From Microthrixaceae bacterium (GTDB lineage: Bacteria; Actinomycetota; Acidimicrobiia; Acidimicrobiales; Microtrichaceae): 64,000 bases of DNA. The DNA lies in NCBI GenBank assembly GCA_023957995.1, contig JAMLGK010000001.1:350001-414000 (forward strand), read 5' to 3'. Positions 46,192 to 54,519 of the stretch are shown piece after piece (position 1 is the stretch's first letter; each line of letters starts with the position of its first letter). The position numbers were made by a program, and so were the translations under genes. The notes beneath the pieces were generated by a model. The model had not been told where the DNA came from, searched no databases, and saw nothing but the letters and a program-made list of their open reading frames with translations.

Positions 46192-47507
46192 CGCGTTGCC
46201 TCTCCGTCGGAAACCACCAGCTCACCACCGCACACCGTGTGCAGGACCCGGCCCCGCACCTCGCGACCCACATAGGGCACGTTGCGCGACCTCGAGGCAC
46301 CCCCTGAGGAATCGATGCTCCAGCGAGCAGCCGCATCGATCACCACCAGGTTCGCCGCCCGGCCGACCGCGACCGGACCGCCGTGGTCCCCCAGGCCCGC
46401 TATCGCCGCAGGACGCCACGACATGGCCGCCAGGACATCGGACTCCCTCATCACCGCCGTTCGATCCACCAGCTCGGTGAAGGCCAGCGCCAGCGCGTAC
46501 TCGAGGCCGAGCATGCCCGGAGGTGCCTGGTCGAAGGGAAGCTCCTTGGTCTCGGGTGTGTGCGGTGCGTGATCGGTGGCGATCGCATCGATCGTCCCGT
46601 CGCCCAACCCGGCGGCAATGGCTGCCACATCGCCGTCGCTGCGCAGGGGCGGATGCACCTTGAACGTGGCGTCATAGCCGGCACAGCTGGCATCGGTGAG
46701 GGTGAAGTGGTGCGGGGCGGCCTCGGCGGTCACCGCCAGACCGGCCGAGCGTGCGCCGGCCACCATCGCCACCGAGCCCGCCGTGGAAAGGTGCTGGAAG
46801 TGGACCTTCGCCCCGGTCATGCGGGCCAGGGCGATGTCGCGCATGACCATCAACTCCTCGGCCTCCGCCGGTTGGCCCGGCAGGCCCAGGCGCGAGGACC
46901 ACTCGCCCTCGTGCATGCAGGTGCCCTCGCTCAGAGAGGTCACCTCACAGTGCTGCGCCAGCGTGGCGCCGAGGCCGGACGCGTACTCCAGGGCCCTGCG
47001 CATCAGGCGGTCGTCCTGGACCCCGGTGCCGTCGTCGGTGAAGATCCGCACGCCGAGTTCGGCCATCTCCGCCATGGGAGCCAGTTGCTCACCTTCGCGC
47101 CCGACGGTGATCGCCCCTGTGGTGTGGACGTCCACCGGCGCGCTCCGCCCGAGGGCGAGCACCTCGCGGACCACCCCTGCGGAGTCGATCGTGGGGGTCG
47201 TGTTGGGCATGGCCAGCACCGCGGTGTAGCCACCGAGCGCGGCGGCACGGCCGCCGGTCTCCACCGTCTCGGCTTCCTCCCGACCGGGTTGGCGGAGGTG
47301 GGTGTGGAGGTCGACCAGCCCGGGAGCCACGATCGCGCCGTCGGCATCGACCACCACGTCCCCGGAGAGGTCGGGGCCCACCTCTGCGATCCGGCCATCG
47401 ACCACGAGTACGTCTCCCGAGCGCTCGCCGGTGGCGTCGACGATTCGTCCGCCCCTGATCACCAGGGAAGGTGCGGCGTCGCCGGGGTGCGCTGATGTGG
47501 AACTCAT
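46188..47507 (-). CDS. pyrC: dihydroorotase
   Basis: Cyclises carbamoyl-aspartate; 439 aa of the amidohydrolase fold, class [17 protein letters not shown] holds the metal-binding His pair; [17 protein letters not shown] holds the later Asp/His. Overlaps pyrB by four bases. Confidence 0.96.
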   Translation of the reverse strand: MSSTSAHPGDAAPSLVIRGGRIVDATGERSGDVLVVDGRIAEVGPDLSGDVVVDADGAIVAPGLVDLHTHLRQPGREEAETVETGGRAAALGGYTAVLAMPNTTPTIDSAGVVREVLALGRSAPVDVHTTGAITVGREGEQLAPMAEMAELGVRIFTDDGTGVQDDRLMRRALEYASGLGATLAQHCEVTSLSEGTCMHEGEWSSRLGLPGQPAEAEELMVMRDIALARMTGAKVHFQHLSTAGSVAMVAGARSAGLAVTAEAAPHHFTLTDASCAGYDATFKVHPPLRSDGDVAAIAAGLGDGTIDAIATDHAPHTPETKELPFDQAPPGMLGLEYALALAFTELVDRTAVMRESDVLAAMSWRPAAIAGLGDHGGPVAVGRAANLVVIDAAARWSIDSSGGASRSRNVPYVGREVRGRVLHTVCGGELVVSDGEATR

Positions 47508-48460
47508 GTTGCCTCCTCGGCGAGCTCGACCACGGGACCGAGCGCGTCACGTCCGGGTCCCAACAACAGGTAGAGCACGGCCATCCGGACAGCCACCCCG
47601 TTGGCCACCTGGTCGGTGACCAGCGCCCGGGGAGACTCTGCCACCTCGTCGGCGATCTCCACGCCTCGGTTCATCGGGCCCGGGTGCATGACGACCGCCG
47701 TGGGCTCCATGTTTGCCAGCCTCCTGGCGGTCAGGCCGTACAACGCCGTGTACTCACGCAGGCTCGGGATCAACGCCTCGGTCATCCGTTCACGCTGCAT
47801 GCGCAGCAGGTAGCACACGTCGAGATCCGGCAGAACCTCATCGAGGTCATGGCTCACCGACACCTCCCACGGCTCGAGGGACGGAGGAAGCAGCGTGGGT
47901 GGGGCCACGAGCGTGACCCGTGCTCCCAGCTCGGTGAAGACCTCGATGTCCGAGCGCGCCACACGCGAGTGCAGCACGTCCCCGACGATGCCGATCCGCA
48001 GACCTTCCAGGGAACCGAAGCGGGCCCGGATCGTGTACGCATCCAACAGTGCCTGCGTGGGGTGCGAGTGCCAACCGTCACCGGCGTTCACCACCGCGGA
48101 GCGAGCCCAGCGTGCGACCATCTCGGGCACTCCCGAGGATCCGTGTCGGACCACGATGGCGTCCACGCCCATGGCCTCGATCGTCTCGATCGTGTCGCGG
48201 ACCGATTCGCCCTTCTTCACCGACGACGTGCCGACCGAGAATCCCATGACGTCGGCCGAGAGCCGCTTGGCGGCCGTCTCGAAGCTGATCCTCGTGCGGG
48301 TGGAGTCCTCGAAGAACAACGACACCACGGTGCGGCCCCGAAGAGCGGGTACGCGCGGGATGCGCCGTGAATTGATCTCGGCCATCCGGTCGGCGACCTC
48401 GAGGATCTCGTCGATCCCCTCGCGGTCCAGATCCGAAGTGCTCAGCAGGTTGCCGTTCAC
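47504..48460 (-). CDS. pyrB: aspartate carbamoyltransferase catalytic chain
   Basis: Transfers carbamoyl to aspartate; 318 aa. The carbamoyl-phosphate motif [13 protein letters not shown], the [13 protein letters not shown] loop and [11 protein letters not shown] near the C-terminus are all present. No pyrI is present. It overlaps pyrR by four bases. Confidence 0.97.
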   Translation of the reverse strand: MNGNLLSTSDLDREGIDEILEVADRMAEINSRRIPRVPALRGRTVVSLFFEDSTRTRISFETAAKRLSADVMGFSVGTSSVKKGESVRDTIETIEAMGVDAIVVRHGSSGVPEMVARWARSAVVNAGDGWHSHPTQALLDAYTIRARFGSLEGLRIGIVGDVLHSRVARSDIEVFTELGARVTLVAPPTLLPPSLEPWEVSVSHDLDEVLPDLDVCYLLRMQRERMTEALIPSLREYTALYGLTARRLANMEPTAVVMHPGPMNRGVEIADEVAESPRALVTDQVANGVAVRMAVLYLLLGPGRDALGPVVELAEEAT

Positions 48461-49110
48461 TGCTTGGCCATCTCCCCGATCTGCACCGAGTCGAGCGTCA
48501 CGTTGACCAGCTCGTCCCGGCGGGTCGGGAGGTTCTTGCCGGTGTAGTCCGGCCGGATCGGGAGTTCGCGGTGACCGCGGTCGACCATCACCGCCAGCTG
48601 GATGGTGCGAGGGCGCCCGAAGTCGACCAGGGCGTCGAGCGCGGCCCGGATCGTGCGGCCCGTGAACAACACGTCGTCCACCAGCACCACGTCGGCACCG
48701 TCGAGGTCTACCGGAATGTCGGTCACCTCTTCGGGCAGAACCGGACGGATCCCGATGTCGTCGCGGTACAGCGCCACGTCGAGGGTCCCCACAGGGATCA
48801 CATGGCCGGGAGCGCCGTCGTCGGCGTCGTCGTGCTGTTCCTCGCCGGACCCGGCTTCGTCCGGAGCCTCACCCGCGTGGTCCTCGAGTCCCTCTATCTC
48901 GGCCAGGACGCCCGCCAGGGCTCCTGCGACGGTCACGCCACCGGTCTGCAGACCGATGAGCACGAGGTTGTGGATACCGCCGTTGTGTTCGAGGATCTCG
49001 TGGGCCATGCGCCGGAGCGCCCGGCCCACCTCCTCGGCGTTCATCACCTCTGCCCTGGCAACGAAAACGCCCCCGTAGGGGCGCGTCATCCGTCGTTCAC
49101 GTTCTGCCAT
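48457..49110 (-). CDS. pyrR: bifunctional pyr regulator / uracil phosphoribosyltransferase with acidic insertion
   Basis: RNA-binding repressor of the pyr operon that also shows uracil phosphoribosyltransferase activity. The PRPP motif [13 protein letters not shown] is at 141-153. The protein is 217 aa, longer than the ~180-aa norm because of an acidic stretch at residues about 73-103 (11 Asp/Glu in 29, rich in Gly/Ala). This lies between the [16 protein letters not shown] helix region and the VALYRDD strand. ATG at 49108-49110 has AAAGGA upstream, and a PyrR RNA-binding loop lies 22 bases before it. First gene of the pyr run. Confidence 0.95.
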   Translation of the reverse strand: MAERERRMTRPYGGVFVARAEVMNAEEVGRALRRMAHEILEHNGGIHNLVLIGLQTGGVTVAGALAGVLAEIEGLEDHAGEAPDEAGSGEEQHDDADDGAPGHVIPVGTLDVALYRDDIGIRPVLPEEVTDIPVDLDGADVVLVDDVLFTGRTIRAALDALVDFGRPRTIQLAVMVDRGHRELPIRPDYTGKNLPTRRDELVNVTLDSVQIGEMAKQ

Positions 49111-49131
49111 CAGCAGTCCTTTCCGGCCGTA

Positions 49132-49149
49132 GGAGCCTCACGGGACTCC
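49132..49149 (-). promoter_or_regulatory. PyrR RNA-binding loop upstream of pyrR
   Basis: The minus strand reads GGAG-TCCCGTGAGG-CTCC. The core AGTCCCGTGAGGCT matches the PyrR-binding consensus ARUCCNGNGAGGYU at every position, and GGAG/CTCC closes the stem. It lies in the 60-base nusB-pyrR gap, 12 bases before the pyrR Shine-Dalgarno sequence. With no terminator between it and the start codon, translational repression of the kind described for mycobacterial pyrR fits better than attenuation. Confidence 0.85.
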
Positions 49150-49170
49150 CTTGACGGTCGAGTCCTCACG

Positions 49171-49629
49171 CTACACCACCGGAACCTCCGGCTCCGGATC
49201 GGAACGCACCCGAGCTGCAGCAGCTGCGAGCAGCCCGTTCACGAAACGCGGCGAGTCGTCGGTGCCGTAGGTCTCGGCCAGGGACACCGCTTCGGACAGA
49301 ACCACTCCGGTCGGCACATCGTCGCAGTGGGCCAGTTCGTAGACGGCCACGCGCAGAATCGTGCGGTCGAGCGTCGCGAGCCTTCCCATCGCCCAGCCGT
49401 CTGGGAGCAGCGCCGCGATCGTGCCGTCGATCTCGGCGAGGTTGTCGTGCACACCGTTGACGAGCTGCTCGGCGTAGCGATCTGCCGCGACCACCTGACC
49501 GGCGAGCACCGAGGGTCCGTCGCTGCTGGTGAGGTCCGCCTCGTACAACAGGTGCAGAGCCCGCTCGCGCGCCGGGCCACGCCCACCGACGACCGGTCGG
49601 ATCCTCGGAGCGGATCCCGAGTCGTTCAT
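49171..49629 (-). CDS. nusB: transcription antitermination factor NusB
   Basis: RNA-binding partner of NusE(S10) in rRNA antitermination; 152 aa. The all-helical NusB fold is marked by RERALHLLYEADL, LDRTILRVAVYEL, and PTGVVLSEAVSLAETYG followed by RFVNGLLAA. The ATG overlaps the efp stop (ATGA). The last residues are a short acidic tail. Confidence 0.95.
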   Translation of the reverse strand: MNDSGSAPRIRPVVGGRGPARERALHLLYEADLTSSDGPSVLAGQVVAADRYAEQLVNGVHDNLAEIDGTIAALLPDGWAMGRLATLDRTILRVAVYELAHCDDVPTGVVLSEAVSLAETYGTDDSPRFVNGLLAAAAARVRSDPEPEVPVV

Positions 49630-50189
49630 GCCCGCGAGATGAACTCACCGCTGCGGGTGTCCACCTTCACCTCTTCGCCGGTCTCTATGAACAGAGGAAC
49701 GGCGACGACGTGCCCGGTGCTCAGCGTGGCGGGCTTCTTGGCGCCCGAGACCCGGTCGCCCTGCACGCCGGGCTCGGTCTCCGCCACCGGCAGCACCACC
49801 GATGCGGGCAGATCGACGCCGATGATCTCGTCGCCGTAGAAGACCAGTTCCGCGCTGGCCGAATCAGCGAGGAACGGCGCAACTGCCTCGAGCGTCGACC
49901 CGGGGACGGTCAACTGGTCGTAGGTATCGCTGTCCATGAACACGAAGTCGGACCCGTCGCGGTACAGGAGCTGCATCTCCTTGCGATCCACGATCGCCCG
50001 CTCCATCTTCTCGCCGGCCCGGAAGGTCCGGTCGACCACGGCACCGGTGCGCACGTTCTTGAGCGTGGTGCGCACGAAGGCGCCGCCCTTTCCGGGTTTG
50101 ACGTGCTGGAAATCGCTGACCGTGAAGAGTCCGTCGTCGAGATCGACGGTCATTCCTGTCTTGAAGTCCGAGGTGGAGATCTGGGGCAT
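49626..50189 (-). CDS. efp: elongation factor P
   Basis: Relieves ribosome stalling on polyproline; 187 aa from ATG at 50187-50189 (MPQISTSDFKTGM). The loop HVKPGKGGAF holds the conserved Lys at the position modified in some species. The three OB-like domains are complete, ending TRSGEFISRA. The open frame extends upstream but without protein-like content. Overlaps nusB by four bases. Confidence 0.96.
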   Translation of the reverse strand: MPQISTSDFKTGMTVDLDDGLFTVSDFQHVKPGKGGAFVRTTLKNVRTGAVVDRTFRAGEKMERAIVDRKEMQLLYRDGSDFVFMDSDTYDQLTVPGSTLEAVAPFLADSASAELVFYGDEIIGVDLPASVVLPVAETEPGVQGDRVSGAKKPATLSTGHVVAVPLFIETGEEVKVDTRSGEFISRA

Positions 50190-50257
50190 GGTCGAGCCTC
50201 GTTTCGTTCTGTGCGGGTCCGCACGGCGCGGCCGTTCGGGGGCTGCTGTTGTGCTGG

Positions 50258-51394
50258 CTAGTGGATGGGCTGAGGGGTCTTCGAGGCCAGGGTGAGGCGC
50301 TCGCATCCGTTGTCTGTCACCACGACGGTGTCCTCGACCCGGACACCACCGAGGTCGGGCAGGTACACCCCGGGCTCGACGGTCACCACCTGGCCGCTCG
50401 CGAGCGTAGCAGCGGAGCGCCCCGACACCCGAGGCTCCTCGTGTATGTCGAGGCCCACGCCGTGACCCGTGCCGTGGAGGAACGCCTCGCCCCAACCGGC
50501 CTCTTCGATGATGCTCCTACAGCGTGCGTCCACCTCGGCGGCCTGCACCCCCGCTGCGACGACCTCGACACCTCCGGCCTGGGCCTCGGTGACCACATCG
50601 ACCATTCGCGTGCGATCCGCTCCGACGTCTCCGACGGCGAAGGTGCGGGTCATGTCGGAGTGGTAGCCGTCCACGAGAGCGCCGAAGTCGACCACCACGA
50701 GATCTCCATCGCTGATCCTGCGACCCGAGGGTTGGTGGTGGGGTCGTGCTCCGTTGGGACCCGACGCAACGATCGTGTCGAACGACAACTCGGCTGCACC
50801 GAGGCGCATCATCGCTGCTTCCAGCTCGAGTGCGAACTCCTTCTCGGTGGGACCCTCCGACAGCCTGGACTGCACCTGGGCCAACGCCGTGTCCGCTATC
50901 GCACAAGCGGAGCGGATCCTGGCAACCTCTCCGGCGTCCTTGACCAGGCGCAGTGCTTCCACGGCCAGCGTCGTAGGCACGAGTTCGCCGCTGAACAGCT
51001 CCGATGCCCAACGTCGCTGGGAGGACCACGACACCGAATCGGCCTCCAGACCGAGCCTGTCCACACCGCTGGCAGCGGCCGCGGCCGCTGCTTCGGGGCC
51101 TTCGGAGGAGATCTCGATGTGGGCGCTGACACCCGCGTCGGACAGCTCCTGTTCGCTCTGGGTCGTGTAGCGGCCATCGGTGACGAACACCGCGTCGGCT
51201 TCGCGCACCAGCAGGACGGCGGAGGATCCGGTGAAGCCGCTGAGATACCTGATGTTGGTCAGTTCGGTGACCACGAGTGCATCAACTCCGAGCTCGCCGA
51301 AGCGCGAGCGCAGAGCGTCCATCCGCGACCCGACGTCCATCGGGGGCAGCTCACCCGGTGCGAGGGTCGGGGTCACGTTCTCGGTGATTGCCAT
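50258..51394 (-). CDS. Xaa-Pro aminopeptidase / dipeptidase (M24 family)
   Basis: 378 aa. The N-terminal creatinase-like domain (about 25-150) is followed by the pita-bread metallopeptidase domain with GALVDGYHSDMTRTF (metal Asp pair), FLHGTGHGVGLDIHEEP (metal His) and EPGVYLPDLGGVRVEDTV (metal Glu). Cytosolic. It lies between efp and aroQ, the usual place for pepQ-like genes in Actinobacteria. Confidence 0.92.
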   Translation of the reverse strand: MAITENVTPTLAPGELPPMDVGSRMDALRSRFGELGVDALVVTELTNIRYLSGFTGSSAVLLVREADAVFVTDGRYTTQSEQELSDAGVSAHIEISSEGPEAAAAAAASGVDRLGLEADSVSWSSQRRWASELFSGELVPTTLAVEALRLVKDAGEVARIRSACAIADTALAQVQSRLSEGPTEKEFALELEAAMMRLGAAELSFDTIVASGPNGARPHHQPSGRRISDGDLVVVDFGALVDGYHSDMTRTFAVGDVGADRTRMVDVVTEAQAGGVEVVAAGVQAAEVDARCRSIIEEAGWGEAFLHGTGHGVGLDIHEEPRVSGRSAATLASGQVVTVEPGVYLPDLGGVRVEDTVVVTDNGCERLTLASKTPQPIH

Positions 51395-51414
51395 GGCCCG
51401 AGACTACCCGGGCC

Positions 51415-51876
51415 TCAATGTGCTGGATCCCTGCCCAACAGCTCTGCCATGGCCCGAACGGCCATGGGATAACCGGCTGCGCCCAGGCCGGCGATCACCG
51501 CGGTCGCCACCGGTGCCACCACCGAGAGATGCCTGAAGTCGTCGCGTGCCGCGGGATTGGATATGTGGAGCTCGACGACCGGAGCGTCGAAGCTCGCGAG
51601 CGCATCGTGGATGGCCCAGCTGTAGTGGGTGAAGGCGCCTGCGTTGATGATCACACCCGCCGCGGACTGCCGGGCTGCGTGAATGGCCTCGACCAGGTCA
51701 CCCTCGTGGTTGGACTGGAGATGCCGAACAGCCAGCCCGAACCGGATTGCCTCCGCATCGGCGGCGGCAACGAGGTCCTCGAGCTTCGCCGATCCGTAGA
51801 TGTCGGGCTCACGCTCCCCCAGGAGGTTCAGGTTGGGTCCCGACAGGAGCAGGATCTCGGGTTTCTCGCCGGTCAT
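51415..51876 (-). CDS. aroQ: 3-dehydroquinate dehydratase, type II
   Basis: Third step of the shikimate pathway, small dodecameric type II enzyme; 153 aa. LSGPNLNLLGEREPDIYG (catalytic Tyr region), LQSNHEGDLVEAIH and INAGAFTHYSWAIHDAL are diagnostic. Overlaps aroB by four bases. Confidence 0.97.
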   Translation of the reverse strand: MTGEKPEILLLSGPNLNLLGEREPDIYGSAKLEDLVAAADAEAIRFGLAVRHLQSNHEGDLVEAIHAARQSAAGVIINAGAFTHYSWAIHDALASFDAPVVELHISNPAARDDFRHLSVVAPVATAVIAGLGAAGYPMAVRAMAELLGRDPAH

Positions 51877-52907
51877 CGAAGGGCCTCCAGGGTCGATTCC
51901 ACCAGTGACGGGGGCACATCCCGTACCACTTCGACGCCAGATGGTCCGTCGAGCACGAACGTGAGGCCGTCCCCCAACGACTTCTTGTCGCGGCCCATCA
52001 AGCGAACCAGTTCGGCGGCGTCAGATCCATCCGGTATCCGCATCGGCAGGTCGTACCCACCCACCACCCTGCGGTGCTCGGCCACCGCTGCATCGTCGAT
52101 CCGGCCCATGCGGTGGGCCAGCTCCGCCGCGTAGATGAGTCCGATGCCGACGGCCTCGCCGTGGCGCAGCTCGTGCGCACCTGCGGTCTCGAGCGCGTGG
52201 GCGAGGGTGTGTCCGTAGTTCAGCAGGGCCCGACGCCCCGATTCGCGTTCATCCGCCGCCACGAATGCGGCCTTGATCTCCACGCACCGGGCAATCCGGT
52301 CGACCAGCCCCAACTCATCGAGCCTGCCACCACCGAGCCAGTGGTACTTGGCCAGCTCACCCAGACCACAGCGCCATTCCCTGGGAGGAAGGCTCGACAG
52401 CGTGTCGGTGTCGCAGAGCACTGCGGTGGGTTGCCAGAACGTGCCGACGAGGTTCTTGCCCTCCGGGAGGTTCACACCCGTCTTGCCACCGATGGCCGCA
52501 TCGATCTGGGCCAACAACGTGGTGGCGACATGGATGACCGGGATGCCGCGGTGGTACAGCGACGCCGCCAGCCCCGAGACGTCGGTCACGAGGCCGCCAC
52601 CCACGCCCACCACGCAGTCGGCCCGGGTGAGCCCGAACCGGGCGAACTCCGAGCAGAGGTGCTCCACGGTGGACAGCCGCTTGTGCGCTTCTCCGTCACC
52701 GATGTGGAACACCTCGTGTGGAACCCCCGGATCCACCTCCACCCCGATGCCGCTCTGGGTCACGACCGCCACCCGAGTGGCGCTTCGGGGCAGGAGTCCC
52801 GCCAGTTCCCCGGTCGCCTCCGGACCTATCACCACCGGGATGGTCCTACCGTCGGGCAGGTCCACCGATATCCGCCGGAACGGCTCCGCCCGATCCGTCG
52901 AGCTCAT
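51873..52907 (-). CDS. aroB: 3-dehydroquinate synthase
   Basis: Forms dehydroquinate from DAHP, using NAD and a metal; 344 aa. Motifs: GVGGGLVTDVSGLAAS, LLAQIDAAIGGKTGVN and LLNYGHTLAHALE with the metal His. Overlaps aroK by four bases. Confidence 0.97.
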   Translation of the reverse strand: MSSTDRAEPFRRISVDLPDGRTIPVVIGPEATGELAGLLPRSATRVAVVTQSGIGVEVDPGVPHEVFHIGDGEAHKRLSTVEHLCSEFARFGLTRADCVVGVGGGLVTDVSGLAASLYHRGIPVIHVATTLLAQIDAAIGGKTGVNLPEGKNLVGTFWQPTAVLCDTDTLSSLPPREWRCGLGELAKYHWLGGGRLDELGLVDRIARCVEIKAAFVAADERESGRRALLNYGHTLAHALETAGAHELRHGEAVGIGLIYAAELAHRMGRIDDAAVAEHRRVVGGYDLPMRIPDGSDAAELVRLMGRDKKSLGDGLTFVLDGPSGVEVVRDVPPSLVESTLEALR

Positions 52908-53473
52908 CGTCGACCGCCGGCCGACGCGTCGGCGGCGACCAGCTCCAGCACCCGGTCGCCCACCTGGTCCACGGTCAGACCATCCACATCGACCACGTCG
53001 GTGGCCACCTCGGCATACAGCGGCGTCCGTTCGGTCACCATCGCCTCGAGCCGTTCAGCCAGGTCCGACCCTGCTGATGCGTCCGACCCTGCTGATGTGG
53101 ACCACAGCAGCGGGCGGGTCGCCCCGTCACCGGCCAGTCGCTCCACGAGGGTGTCGGTGCGGGCCCGCAACCAGAGCACGGTGCGACCCGACAGGAGATC
53201 CCGGGCGCCGGGAGTGGTCACCACTCCCCCACCCGTCGCGATCACCGCCGGGGGTCCGGCCAGAACCCGACGCAGGGCCTCGAGCTCGAGTCGACGGAAT
53301 CCTGCCTCGCCCCGATCGGCGAACAGGCGCGCCACCGACGCACCGGCGTCATCCTCGACCAGGGAGTCCAGGTCGCGGGCCGGAAGGCCCGCCCGTGATG
53401 CCACCCACTCGGCGACCGTCGACTTGCCGGTGCCGGAGAGCCCAACCAGCACCACCGATGCGTCGAGGCTCAC
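52904..53473 (-). CDS. aroK: shikimate kinase
   Basis: Phosphorylates shikimate; 189 aa. P-loop VGLSGTGKSTVAEW at residues about 10-23, DSLVEDDAG as the shikimate-binding Asp region, and ATGGGVVTTPGARDLL. GTG start overlapping the upstream gene's stop (GTGA). Confidence 0.95.
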   Translation of the reverse strand: MSLDASVVLVGLSGTGKSTVAEWVASRAGLPARDLDSLVEDDAGASVARLFADRGEAGFRRLELEALRRVLAGPPAVIATGGGVVTTPGARDLLSGRTVLWLRARTDTLVERLAGDGATRPLLWSTSAGSDASAGSDLAERLEAMVTERTPLYAEVATDVVDVDGLTVDQVGDRVLELVAADASAGGRR

Positions 53474-54441
53474 GCCACCGAAACCGGACCCTCGCCGAGC
53501 AACTCGTGCAGAGCACCCTTCAGCGGCATCGTCGGAACGTCGTGGGCCTCCAGAACTATCGAGACGCCCTGGTCACACTCGAACACCACAACGGTGGAAT
53601 TGCGCTTGGCCTTGACTCCCAAGCGGAACTTGGCCTCGTCGGAGTTCTGCGCCTCCACGCTCCGGATCGACTCCCACGGAAGGCGGAACTCCGGCCCGTT
53701 GGGGCCCGACACCGCGAGTCCCTGGGCGTCGAGAACCGCCACGCACTTCTTGCGACGCTTCGTCTGGCCCGGATATCCGCCGTGGTACACGACATCCTCG
53801 AGGGTGAGTTCGCCGCGGGTTCCCCCCGAGACGACTCCGGGAAGCGGTGGGCCGTCCCCGGGAAGCGGCCTGTCATCCGGCGCGGCCCACAGGGGCGCAT
53901 CCACGCCCGGGGCCGAGGCTGCCTCGCCGGCAGCGGCCGCAGCGGCGGCTTCGGGTGGGGTCGCCGAGTCGGCGGAGAAAGGTGAAGGCGAAGGGACGGA
54001 GTCGGCCGGGGCCGAAGTGGCTTGCTCGGTACCGCTGGCCTCTGCGCCCTCGGGAATCATCTGACCGCTGTCGAGCAGCTCCCGTAGACGGTCGACCACC
54101 TGGTCGCAGAACGGCTCGGGCCACAGGGCCCGGAACAACGGCTCACCGTCGAAGGAAGCCTCGATCGGGATCTTCGAATCCGCTGGATCTCCCACCGCGT
54201 CGAGGTTCAACAGACGGCGGAGGTCCAACCAGCGCGGCGACCCTTCGCCGCCCACCGGCGTGGAGCCGAGCGAGTGTCCGGCCAGCACGAACAGGACGGC
54301 CTGGCCATCGGGCTCATGACCGAGCACACCGCGACCGACCGCATCCGGGGCAGAGACATCGCCGCTGGTGGGATCGCCTTGGCTTGACTGGACCACAGTG
54401 TCCTCTCTGGAACTCGAAACTCTGGTGGATGCGCGGACCAC
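53470..54441 (-). CDS. hypothetical protein with C-terminal PH-like domain
   Basis: 323 aa, no signal or membrane segment. The N-terminal ~120 residues are of mixed composition with VLFVLAGHSLGSTPVGG; about 130-200 is a low-complexity Ala/Pro/Ser-rich linker (a run of eight residues AAAAAAAG). The C-terminal ~110 residues look like a PH-type beta-sandwich: a GELTLEDVVYHGGYPG strand pair, then AVLDAQGLAVSG and FRLPWESIRSVEAQN, resembling bacterial PH-like domains. It lies at the place where aroC often sits (aroE-aroC-aroK). The start codon is uncertain. Confidence 0.65.
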   Translation of the reverse strand: MVRASTRVSSSREDTVVQSSQGDPTSGDVSAPDAVGRGVLGHEPDGQAVLFVLAGHSLGSTPVGGEGSPRWLDLRRLLNLDAVGDPADSKIPIEASFDGEPLFRALWPEPFCDQVVDRLRELLDSGQMIPEGAEASGTEQATSAPADSVPSPSPFSADSATPPEAAAAAAAGEAASAPGVDAPLWAAPDDRPLPGDGPPLPGVVSGGTRGELTLEDVVYHGGYPGQTKRRKKCVAVLDAQGLAVSGPNGPEFRLPWESIRSVEAQNSDEAKFRLGVKAKRNSTVVVFECDQGVSIVLEAHDVPTMPLKGALHELLGEGPVSVA

Positions 54442-54519
54442 AGGGTGCCCGGTCCACGACCGAAGCCCAGCTTACCGACAGCTACCCCTGCTCGGACGCG
54501 CAGGTCGGGGCGTTCCGGT

